From assembly GCF_031455095.1 (NCBI RefSeq), contig NZ_JAVDSB010000013.1:124001-188000 (forward strand): 64,000 nucleotides of DNA. Reading direction: 5' to 3'. This DNA is from Paenibacillus_E qinlingensis_A (lineage in GTDB: Bacteria > Bacillota > Bacilli > Paenibacillales > NBRC-103111). How positions within the stretch are numbered: position 1 is the first letter of the stretch; every line of letters starts with the position of its first letter. The notes under the pieces were generated by a model, which was not told the DNA's origin, ran no database searches, and worked only from the letters and a program-made list of their open reading frames with translations. The translations under genes and the position numbers were made by a program. Shown here piece after piece: positions 7,010 through 13,877 of this stretch.

Positions 7010-7222
7010 CTACCCAATGGATGCCGTCATTATAACGAACATCTGCTTTTTATTATTGTGTGTTTCAAAACACATTACATTCGATATATGATTCCTCACA
7101 GTCTTTTCACTTATGAAAAGCTGCTGTGCGATATCCTTTGTCGTTTTGTCCTGCACTAAGAGTTCGAATACTTCGCGTTCGCGGTTCGTAAGTAAAAATT
7201 TGTTTTTGTGGTCGCTGCCCAT
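7010..7222 (-). pseudogene. gerE: gerE, 5' part only, interrupted by the element
   Basis: Residues 1-50 match the spore coat regulator GerE: a LuxR-type HTH with TNREREVFELLVQDKTTKD, then SEKTVRNHISNVM. Bacillus GerE is about 74 residues; the rest of the recognition region and the last helix are missing, replaced by 20 unrelated residues encoded by the element. GerE acts late in the mother cell on sigma-K genes. The ATG at 7222 is the only in-frame start after AGGAGG. The place matches the gerE..gerM..rph order of Bacillus. The gene is probably not dead: excision of the element could restore it, as for gin in B. cereus. Confidence 0.88.
7059..7081. other. Attachment-site junction between element and gerE
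   Basis: GerE similarity stops after codon 50; the minus-strand bases AATGTAATG (7081-7073) are codons 48-50. The element side begins with a perfect 16-bp dyad TGTGTTT-CA-AAACACA at 7059-7074 that touches the junction. Large serine recombinase sites are short imperfect dyads around a 2-bp crossover. The exact core cannot be fixed without the other end. Confidence 0.6.
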
Positions 7223-7287
7223 GGATGTGTGTCACCCCTCCTTGCTCGGGTATTGGGAATTACAAGGTTAAGGGATACAGTCAAAAT

Positions 7288-7316
7288 TAGTTTATGAAGG
7301 GCTGTTGTCAATGGTG
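7288..7316 (-). promoter_or_regulatory. Candidate sigma-K promoter of gerE
   Basis: On the minus strand CAC (7316-7314) is followed 17 bp later by CATAAACTA (7296-7288). This fits the sigma-K consensus mAC-N16/17-CATAnnnTA exactly and lies about 70 bp before the gerE start. Confidence 0.6.
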
Positions 7317-7358
7317 CGGTATCCAGAGAAAAATAGGCGAATTGTATTTTTGAGTTTC

Positions 7359-7373
7359 CACGCTAGGCGTGGT
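7359..7373. repeat. Short hairpin before the 7418 gene
   Basis: A 6-3-6 inverted repeat with arms CCACGC and GCGTGG. There is no T run, so it is probably not a terminator; its role is unknown. Confidence 0.35.
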
Positions 7374-7417
7374 AAGCTGAAATGAGATGAATTTGAAACC
7401 GAGAGGAGCTGCTTCAG

Positions 7418-8092
7418 ATGTTCAGACGTGATTATTTGATGAAACAGATTGAACAATTGACGGTGGTGCTGCATCGGATTCTTTTTAACAAGGAACATAT
7501 CCCGATTGAAGATGCGCAAAGACAGTTAGATGAAGCCAGTCGTCATTTATTGGGTTTGAATATTCGTTCTCTCCAATCTTTGTCCAGTAAGGATATTCTG
7601 GAATTGCTATCCTACCAAGGGAGCATCGATACGGCGAAGGCGTTGGTGATTAGTGATATGTTTGTAGGACAAGGTGATCTTCTTCACCAACATGAAGAGG
7701 ATAGCGAGGCCTATTGGGCATATCTGAAATCGTTGGATCTCCTTTTACATTTGTCGCTGTCAGATGAAGTTGAACCCGAGGATGAGGTCAATCAGGAAAT
7801 TGCCACTCGGATGGTCGTTGGTTTGAATCATTTGAAAGGCTGGGAAATCCCTGAAGGAACGCAGAGGCTGCAATTCTCTCATTATGAGAAGCAGGGCAAT
7901 TACGCAAAGGTTGAAGATGTTTTGTTTCATTATATGGAGGACCATCCGGAGCGTAAGGAACTGCCGTCACAAGGCCTTATATTTTATGAAAAGCTGTTGC
8001 AGGTAGAGGACGAGCAATTGAAGGCTGGGAATTTTAGCAGGGAAGAAGCGATTGAGGGTTTACGGATTATTAAAGCGAGGCTGCTCTTATAA
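7418..8092 (+). CDS. Conserved hypothetical protein, probably DUF6483
   Basis: A 224-residue soluble, acidic, mostly helical protein with no signal peptide or membrane segment. It opens with MFRRDYLMKQIEQL and contains an LLSYQGSIDTAKALVISDMF helix and TPR-like repeats of hydrophobic residues in the second half. It resembles a conserved Paenibacillaceae family I recall as DUF6483; this is not certain and no function is known. The start follows GAGAGGAGC. The next gene starts 35 bp later on the same strand. It lies where Bacillus has ysmB-racE between gerE and gerM. Confidence 0.65.
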   Translation: MFRRDYLMKQIEQLTVVLHRILFNKEHIPIEDAQRQLDEASRHLLGLNIRSLQSLSSKDILELLSYQGSIDTAKALVISDMFVGQGDLLHQHEEDSEAYWAYLKSLDLLLHLSLSDEVEPEDEVNQEIATRMVVGLNHLKGWEIPEGTQRLQFSHYEKQGNYAKVEDVLFHYMEDHPERKELPSQGLIFYEKLLQVEDEQLKAGNFSREEAIEGLRIIKARLLL

Positions 8093-8127
8093 CATTATTT
8101 AATTATAAAGCTGAAGGTGTTGAAAAG

Positions 8128-8859
8128 ATGGCTTGGTATCAGGAAAGTTTTGGAAATGATTATTTGCTGGTTTATAAACATAGAGATATGCAAGGTGCTT
8201 ACCATGAAGTGAAAAAAATGATAAATTGGCTGGAACTGAAGCACGGCGCACGGCTTTTGGATCTGTGTTGCGGAATGGGGCGGCATTCGATGGCGCTTTC
8301 GGGATGTGGTTTCACAGTGACAGGTGTGGATTTGTCGGAAGTGCTCCTTCAGGAAGCGGTCAAGCTAGGTGGAGATGGGCATGTGACATGGATTCACGGT
8401 GACATGCGGGATGTGCCGCTACATGAGACGTTTGATGCGGTTGTGAATTTGTTTACGTCTTTTGGCTATTTTGATGAGGATGAGCAGAATGAAAAGGTGC
8501 TTCATGAAATGCATCGGCTTTTAAAAAAGGATGGTCGATTCATCATTGATTTTTTGAATCCAATTTATGTGAAGGCGAATTTGATTGCGCAGTCGGAACG
8601 TAAAGAAGAAGAGCTGACCATTCGCGAGACTAGAGCAATCGAAGATGGTTTTGTACGCAAACGGATCGTGATTTCTCAAGATGGTGAGCCGGAACGGCAT
8701 TATTTGGAGCAGGTGAAATTGTATGAGAGACCGGTATTTGAAGCTATGTTGCAAAAAGCCGGATTACATATCGATCATGTCTACGGGGGCTACGAAGGGC
8801 AGGATTATGCACCGGAAGCTTCGAGTCGGATGATTTTTGTTGGGCATAAGGAAGGATGA
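8128..8859 (+). CDS. Class I SAM-dependent methyltransferase
   Basis: A 243-residue cytosolic methyltransferase. Motif I LLDLCCGMGRHS (about 38-49) binds S-adenosylmethionine, the acidic end of beta-2 is in VTGVDLSEV, and later motifs include HGDMRDVP and FDAVVNLFTSFGYF. The type is the small-molecule Methyltransf_25/11 group; its substrate cannot be told. It starts after GAAGGTG and ends 10 bp before the MBL-fold gene, so the two are probably one transcript. Confidence 0.88.
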   Translation: MAWYQESFGNDYLLVYKHRDMQGAYHEVKKMINWLELKHGARLLDLCCGMGRHSMALSGCGFTVTGVDLSEVLLQEAVKLGGDGHVTWIHGDMRDVPLHETFDAVVNLFTSFGYFDEDEQNEKVLHEMHRLLKKDGRFIIDFLNPIYVKANLIAQSERKEEELTIRETRAIEDGFVRKRIVISQDGEPERHYLEQVKLYERPVFEAMLQKAGLHIDHVYGGYEGQDYAPEASSRMIFVGHKEG

Positions 8860-8869
8860 CAACTCGGAT

Positions 8870-9844
8870 ATGAACGTCGTGACTGTACATACAGATGAAA
8901 TTACACAAGTAAAGGTGCCGCTGCCGTTTCCTTTGCGATGGGTGAATGCTTACTTGATCCGCGGCAGCAACGGATACACCGTTATTGATCCGGGGTTGCA
9001 TACACCGGAAGCTGAGGCGCTCTGGCTGCAAGTGCTGCAGGAGCAAGGGATTGGTTTTGAGCACGTAGAACAAATCGTGCTCACTCACCATCATCCCGAC
9101 CATTACGGGATGGCCGGTTGGTTCCAAGAGCGCACAGGCGCGCCGGTTCTCCTCTCGGAGACCGGATACGCACAGGTGCAGCTCCTGTGGGGCCCTGAGC
9201 AGCCAATGTCGCCGCTGCTTCTCGAGCTTTTCGCCCGGCACGGCTTCCCCGAAGCCGGGCTGGAAGAGATGACGAAGCACATGGTGAGCTTCGTCGAATT
9301 GGTTTCCCCGCAGCCGCAGGTTACCCTGCTGCGTGAAGGGCCTGTGCGCCTCGGCGACCGCGTCTATGAAGCCATCGAGACCCCCGGCCATGCCGCGGGT
9401 CATCTGGTCTTCTACGACGCTGAGGCGCAGGTGATGTTTTGCGGCGACCACGTCCTGCCGCAAATATCGCCGAACGTTTCCTTCCTCCCGCAGGTGGAAG
9501 AAAACCCGCTCGGCGCTTACCTGAGCAGCCTGCAGGAAATCAGCAGGCTTCCAGTAACCATGGCTTACCCGGGGCACCGGGAGCCATGGCCGTTGTTCAC
9601 AGCTCGCGCAGAGGAGCTCGTGCGCCATCACCATGAGCGGCTCGCGCTCATGGAAGGGCAGTTAAGCGCGCCGCAGAGCGCTTATGAGGTGTGCCGGGCG
9701 ACGTTCGGCGACCGGCTGAGCATTCACCAGATGCGATTCGCGTTGTCGGAGACGATCGCACATTTGGTCCTGCTGGAGGCTGAAGGCCGCATCCAGCAGG
9801 TGGATCCTTTAGCAGATCGCGTGTCCTACATCGCGACTAAATAA
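8870..9844 (+). CDS. MBL-fold metallo-hydrolase
   Basis: A 324-residue metallo-beta-lactamase fold enzyme. The zinc motif THHHPDHYGM (HxHxDH) appears near residue 75. Further ligands are in ETPGHAAGHLVFYD and in MFCGDHVLP. A C-terminal helical part follows (about 230-320). The fold covers thiolesterases, glyoxalases and lactonases; the substrate is unknown. ATG 8870 follows GGAAGGA at 8850. An in-frame TTG at 8837 would overlap the methyltransferase and lacks a site. Its second half (about 9050-9790) is strikingly GC-rich compared with neighbours. Confidence 0.85.
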   Translation: MNVVTVHTDEITQVKVPLPFPLRWVNAYLIRGSNGYTVIDPGLHTPEAEALWLQVLQEQGIGFEHVEQIVLTHHHPDHYGMAGWFQERTGAPVLLSETGYAQVQLLWGPEQPMSPLLLELFARHGFPEAGLEEMTKHMVSFVELVSPQPQVTLLREGPVRLGDRVYEAIETPGHAAGHLVFYDAEAQVMFCGDHVLPQISPNVSFLPQVEENPLGAYLSSLQEISRLPVTMAYPGHREPWPLFTARAEELVRHHHERLALMEGQLSAPQSAYEVCRATFGDRLSIHQMRFALSETIAHLVLLEAEGRIQQVDPLADRVSYIATK

Positions 9845-9884
9845 AAAAAGCTCTAACCATGACTACCATGGTTAGAGCTTTTTT
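9843..9884. terminator. Bidirectional terminator
   Basis: Arms AGCTCTAACCATG (9849-9861) and CATGGTTAGAGCT (9867-9879), with A and T runs on either side. It serves the MBL-fold gene and the convergent PgpA-like gene. Confidence 0.92.
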
Positions 9885-9898
9885 ACGTCCTACCGCAA

Positions 9899-10861
9899 TT
9901 ACTTCAACGGCTTACTGTACGTCGGCGTATGATTATGCGCCAACCGACCACAAGCCGCCGCTACGATGCCGCATACCATATCATCGATAAAGGTATTGCA
10001 TTTGCCATCCGTATGATCGCTGTCGAGCTGCTCGATAATGCCGAGTTTGGCTTTGTCCAGAAAGCCGAAATTCGTCAATGCAATGGTCCCGTACATGAGA
10101 GGGACGGCAGTTGCGATGCTTTCATCCACACCGAAAAGTCCTTCATCCATGCCCACGATGTGATTGTATTGTGCGTTGAATTCTTTGGCTTCGACAGCGG
10201 TGTCGATCTTGATAGCGAGCTGAAGCGCATGAAAAGTTTGCTGTTTGCGAAGAACGGCGAGAATATGCTCTTCGCAGAGACTACGAGGCATATCGGGATT
10301 GTAAGGACGCTGCAATTGATCCAGAATTTCAACCATATCATCCAGCTGTACGCCTCGTGACTCCAGCAATTGCAGATTGCGTTTGGTGTAATCCACCTTC
10401 ACGCTATCCGAAATAATGACACTTGCAGTGGATGCGACAATCGCACATATCCCTTTGGAAATGAAGGATTTAGGTCTTTTGGTTGGGAAAAAGAAGCGGA
10501 ATTTACAGTCGATGAAGCCAAAGAGCGATATCGCGCCGCTGCCATATAAACCGCAAATCGACATGGCGATGGTGCGGTGAACGTTATACGCAGGATCTTT
10601 CATGCTAGCTAGCAATTCTGCATCATGTTTGACCTTCTTCTGAAGCTCCATCAGGGTAGACATGACATTGAAAGTTTCCGTTTTACTCAAAACACCTAAT
10701 AACGTAGTTGTAATCAAGTCAGTTGGGATTTTCTTAATCCCTTTTATTTCAACGAGCAATCTTGCAACGGCTTCCTCGATAACAGCTTGTGGGTAGTGAC
10801 TGAAAACCTCTTCTCGAAATTCATTGAAAATAAGGGTCTTTTCCTTCAAAAATGTTCTCAT
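9899..10861 (-). CDS. Tandem PgpA/YutG-like domain protein
   Basis: A 320-residue protein. The C-terminal half (about 175-312) resembles PgpA/YutG phosphatidylglycerophosphatase A, with TNFGFLDKAKLG and CNTFIDDMVCGIVAA acidic motifs. The N-terminal half (about 10-155) is laid out the same way (SGAISLFGFIDCKF .. KSFISKGICAIVAS) but lacks the FIDD acids, suggesting an internal duplication with one inactive copy. PgpA removes phosphate from phosphatidylglycerophosphate at the membrane. Classical enzymes have about 165 residues. ATG 10861 has GGAGG 8 nt upstream; the longer TTG start at 10882 overlaps that site. Enzymatic role is inferred. Confidence 0.7.
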   Translation of the reverse strand: MRTFLKEKTLIFNEFREEVFSHYPQAVIEEAVARLLVEIKGIKKIPTDLITTTLLGVLSKTETFNVMSTLMELQKKVKHDAELLASMKDPAYNVHRTIAMSICGLYGSGAISLFGFIDCKFRFFFPTKRPKSFISKGICAIVASTASVIISDSVKVDYTKRNLQLLESRGVQLDDMVEILDQLQRPYNPDMPRSLCEEHILAVLRKQQTFHALQLAIKIDTAVEAKEFNAQYNHIVGMDEGLFGVDESIATAVPLMYGTIALTNFGFLDKAKLGIIEQLDSDHTDGKCNTFIDDMVCGIVAAACGRLAHNHTPTYSKPLK

Positions 10862-11178
10862 GACAAGAACCTCCTTGTTCAAATATCAGAAGCGTATCGC
10901 ACTCGATAATTAGTTCATTTATTTCTGAATAAACGTAAGCGTCCTCAGAGGACAGAGTCGTCGTTTACTCGGGGTTCACACGCTGGTATTTAGTATATCA
11001 TAGGAGTTCGAATTGACGAAGGATTGGTCTCGGATGCCTTCATTTCTATTATTTTTAGTTTTTAAAAAAGGTGGACAAAAAGTAGTTATAAATCGGACAA
11101 AGCCTCGTATACATAATAATACGAAAAAGCTTCGTACAGGCCATGCGAATAGCAAAACTCGAAGGAGGAAATAAGCAA
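10862..11178. other. Divergent intergenic region between the pgpA-like gene and gerM
   Basis: 317 bp with no convincing ORF. It is AT-rich near 11040-11130. A CATAATAAT near 11110 might be part of a sporulation promoter for gerM, but I see no matching -35 element at proper spacing. I see no terminator or repeat of note. Confidence 0.4.
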
Positions 11179-12225
11179 ATGAAACATCAACATTGGATTC
11201 GTTCAGCCGCTTTAGCGGGGGTGATTGTTCTACTGACCACGGGATGTTCGATTTTGGGCACCGGAAAGAAGAGTGACATCGATGCACCTCCGGGAACGGG
11301 GGCAGAAGTCGACGTGAAGACGACGTCAGCCGCGGTTACAGTCGACATGTCCGAAGATGTTACTTCTCAGATGACCGTATATGTAAAAGATGGAAAAGGT
11401 TTTGTCACCCCATTGAGCCTAGCCTTACCGAAGACAGTCTCCGTTGCGAAGACAACGTTAGAGTACATGGTGGACGGAGGTCCAGAAACAAGCCAGCTGC
11501 CTTCAGGGTTCCAAGCACTCCTGCCTAAGGGGACTAAGGTTATTAGTTTAAATGTAAAAGCGGACAAAAGCGCCACAGTAGATTTCTCCAAGGAATTCCT
11601 AAACTACGATGTGAAGGATGAGCGCAAGCTCCTTGAAGCCATTACGTGGAACTTAACGAACTTCCCTACGATCGAAAAGGTTCAGCTGCGTGTAGATGGT
11701 AAGGATCTGAAAGAAATGCCGAAAGGCAAGACACCGCTGGATGTGCCATTAGCGCGCACCATGGGGATCAATTTGGAGAAGGCAGAGGATACTGAATTTG
11801 GTCAAGCCACGCCGGTAACTCTCTATTTCTTAAATCAAAATGATCAAAATTACAAATATTATGTCCCTGTGACACGTCTGATTAAGAGAACAGATGATGT
11901 AGCTAAGGCGGTTGTGGAACAGTTAATTAAAGGACCCGATCAGAAGAAGGGACTTGCTGCTGTACTCAACGCAACAACGGAGCTAAAAAGCATTAAACCG
12001 GGTGAAGGTTTGATTACCGTTGACTTCTCTAACAAGCTGTTAGGTACAGATCAGAAGGCTTCTGCTGATGCGCTGCAATCTGTCATCTTATCCTTAACGG
12101 AGAATACAACATTCAAGCAGGTACAAATTAAAGTGGATGGTGCTGTGAAAATAACATCGACAGATAATCAAAACTACAGTAAACCTGTTCTGAGACCCAC
12201 ACATATTAATCCAGCGAAGCTCTAA
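11179..12225 (+). CDS. gerM: GerM spore lipoprotein
   Basis: A 348-residue lipoprotein. The signal peptide ends in a lipobox LTTGC (cysteine near residue 23), so it is anchored outside the membrane. Two GerMN domains follow, about 70-190 (VYVKDGKGFVTPLS .. PTIEKVQLRVDGK) and 205-330 (TLYFLNQNDQNYKYYVP .. TFKQVQIKVDG). GerM in Bacillus is needed for sporulation and germination and helps the SpoIIIAH-SpoIIQ complex. ATG 11179 follows GGAGG; the earlier ATG at 11143 lacks a site. Next gene rph keeps the Bacillus order. Confidence 0.92.
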   Translation: MKHQHWIRSAALAGVIVLLTTGCSILGTGKKSDIDAPPGTGAEVDVKTTSAAVTVDMSEDVTSQMTVYVKDGKGFVTPLSLALPKTVSVAKTTLEYMVDGGPETSQLPSGFQALLPKGTKVISLNVKADKSATVDFSKEFLNYDVKDERKLLEAITWNLTNFPTIEKVQLRVDGKDLKEMPKGKTPLDVPLARTMGINLEKAEDTEFGQATPVTLYFLNQNDQNYKYYVPVTRLIKRTDDVAKAVVEQLIKGPDQKKGLAAVLNATTELKSIKPGEGLITVDFSNKLLGTDQKASADALQSVILSLTENTTFKQVQIKVDGAVKITSTDNQNYSKPVLRPTHINPAKL

Positions 12226-12243
12226 AAACATAGGTTAGCTACG

Positions 12244-12300
12244 AACTACTAGATAACGCCACTTTTTTCGAAAAAAGGGGGAGTGATCTAGTAGTTTTTT
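12244..12300 (+). terminator. Terminator after gerM
   Basis: Long stem with arms ACTACTAGAT and ATCTAGTAGT, an inner CTTTTTTCGAAAAAAG hairpin, and a terminal T run at 12295-12300. Confidence 0.8.
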
Positions 12301-12409
12301 GGTTATTTGTCCAATCACTGACCCTAGGGTGCTTTTCCTTGGTGAGTTTGTTACAATGGGGCGTAAGGATTAGAGCTTTAGATGGAGCTACAGGAGGAGA
12401 AAGACATTT

Positions 12410-13168
12410 ATGAGAATTGGTGGAAGAACGGATCAAGAACTGCGACCTATGCAAATAACCCCTCATTATATAAAGCACGCAGAAGGCTCAGTCCTCATTG
12501 AGGTTGGGGATACGAAAGTCATTTGTACAGCTACAATTGAAGAACGCGTACCCCCTTTTATGAAAGGGCAGGGAAAAGGCTGGGTTACAGCAGAGTATTC
12601 GATGCTCCCTCGAGCGACTCAGGTTCGTAATCAGCGTGAAGCGGCAAAAGGCAAATTAGGTGGACGCACAATGGAAATTCAACGTCTTATCGGGCGAGCA
12701 TTGCGTTCGGTTGTCAACTTGGAAGCGCTAGGCGAGAGATCGATTACGCTGGATTGCGATGTCATTCAAGCGGATGGCGGCACGCGCACAGCATCCATCA
12801 CGGGTGCATTCGTGGCGATGGCTTTTGCTATCAACAAGCTTGCTAATGACAAAAACTTAGCCAAATTTCCGATCAATGACTTCCTTGCTGCAGTCAGCGT
12901 TGGTGTCATTGGCGATACGCCGAAGCTTGATCTGAATTATGAAGAGGATTCCAAAGCGAAGGTTGATATGAATGTGGTGATGACAGGCCAAGGTCAATTT
13001 GTTGAAGTCCAAGGAACAGGGGAGGACGCTCCTTTCTCCCGTAAAGAATTGGATGAATTATTGGCATTGGCAGAAGCCGGAATTAACACCATGATTGAAG
13101 TTCAATCCGGTGTACTAGGACCGATTGCTGAACGTATTCGAGGTGCCCAGCATGCGGCTACAAAGTAA
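12410..13168 (+). CDS. rph: Ribonuclease PH
   Basis: A 252-residue phosphorolytic 3'-5' exoribonuclease that trims tRNA 3' ends. It starts MRIGGRTDQELRPM and shows the RNase PH features EYSMLPRAT, GRTMEIQRLIGRALR and CDVIQADGGTRTASITG, the last holding phosphate-binding and catalytic residues. Length is normal. It forms hexamers in known members. The start has AGGAGGA upstream. It overlaps rdgB by 17 bp, as in Bacillus rph-ysnA. Confidence 0.97.
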   Translation: MRIGGRTDQELRPMQITPHYIKHAEGSVLIEVGDTKVICTATIEERVPPFMKGQGKGWVTAEYSMLPRATQVRNQREAAKGKLGGRTMEIQRLIGRALRSVVNLEALGERSITLDCDVIQADGGTRTASITGAFVAMAFAINKLANDKNLAKFPINDFLAAVSVGVIGDTPKLDLNYEEDSKAKVDMNVVMTGQGQFVEVQGTGEDAPFSRKELDELLALAEAGINTMIEVQSGVLGPIAERIRGAQHAATK

Positions 13169-13799
13169 TTTTGTTGTCATTGCAACGCGTAACGAAGGCA
13201 AGGTCAAGGAGTTTGCTGAGCTTTTTGGAGCTAAAGGGTATAAGGTTCGCAGTCTAGCGGATTACACGGATTTACCGGAAATCGTGGAGAGTGGGAAGAC
13301 CTTTGCTGAGAATGCTCGAATCAAAGCACAGATTATCTCTGCGCACCTTCATGTACCTGTATTAGCTGACGATTCTGGTCTTTGCGTGACAGCTTTAGGG
13401 GGAGACCCTGGTGTATATTCAGCTCGCTACGCGGGAGAAAACGCTACAGATGCTGATAATAACGCGAGGCTTCTCCAAGCTTTGCGTGAGCTGGACAACA
13501 GAATCGAGCTTCCTGCGGGGGAGGAGCATCCTCCATTACTAAGCGAGGCGTCCTTTGTTTGTGCGCTCACGCTGATTGATCCTGTAGCGAATGAAGTGAT
13601 CGAAGCCGAGGATGTCTGCCAAGGTTACATTCTTCATGAGGAGCGCGGCGCGAGTGGTTTTGGGTACGATCCTTTGTTCTATATCCCGTCACTGGGGAGA
13701 ACGATGGCCGAGCTTACAATGGAAGAGAAGAATGAGCTGAGTCATCGTGCCAAAGCTTTGCGGATGTTCCTTGATCAGCTGCCTGATCAAACGAATTGA
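13152..13799 (+). CDS. rdgB: Non-canonical purine NTP pyrophosphatase (XTP/dITPase)
   Basis: A 215-residue HAM1/RdgB enzyme that hydrolyses dITP, XTP and ITP to monophosphates, keeping damaged purines out of DNA. Motifs are VIATRNEGKVKEF at the start, LADDSGLCVTALGGDPGVYSAR and GFGYDPLFYIPS. About 15 residues longer than typical members, mostly in a loop near 115-130 (PAGEEHPPLLSEAS). ATG 13152 lies within the last codons of rph; a longer start at 13125 is less likely because homologues start near the ATRNEGK motif. Confidence 0.95.
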   Translation: MRLQSNFVVIATRNEGKVKEFAELFGAKGYKVRSLADYTDLPEIVESGKTFAENARIKAQIISAHLHVPVLADDSGLCVTALGGDPGVYSARYAGENATDADNNARLLQALRELDNRIELPAGEEHPPLLSEASFVCALTLIDPVANEVIEAEDVCQGYILHEERGASGFGYDPLFYIPSLGRTMAELTMEEKNELSHRAKALRMFLDQLPDQTN

Positions 13800-13807
13800 A
13801 TATAAAG

Positions 13808-13849
13808 AAAGACCTGCAACCACATGAAAGCGTGGAAGCAGGTCTTTTT
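13808..13849. terminator. Bidirectional terminator between rdgB and asnB
   Basis: Arms AAAGACCTGC and GCAGGTCTTT with an inner CCAC/GTGG pairing and T runs on both strands, placed between the convergent genes. Confidence 0.88.
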
Positions 13850-13877
13850 ATTACTTTTAGTTTCATTAGCTAAACGA

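Larger units (their letters stand above)
1..7072. mobile_element. Right-hand part of an integrated element inserted in gerE (left end outside window)
   Basis: The stretch carries the genes of an integrative element: a YjcQ-like protein, an arsenic operon, a KfrA-like coiled-coil protein, a 58-residue ORF and a large serine recombinase whose stop (7005) lies about 70 bp from an interrupted gerE. By eye it is more AT-rich than the chromosome to its right. To the right the gene order is the conserved gerE/gerM/rph/tig region. No phage structural genes are visible in this part. The right boundary is set where GerE similarity stops (codon 50, near 7073). The left boundary and the other gerE half are not in the window. 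Similarity to the Bacillus cereus gin element is inferred from insertion site and recombinase type. Confidence 0.8.

Noticed and set aside
1..7072. Element as a prophage
   Set aside because: Only a YjcQ-like gene hints at phages; no structural, packaging or lysis genes are seen in this part. The unseen left part could change this.
8744..9634. Long open frame of 296 residues on the minus strand in the MBL-fold gene
   Set aside because: It is an artefact of the GC-rich codon pattern of the opposite strand; its product is rich in Arg and His with no domain pattern.
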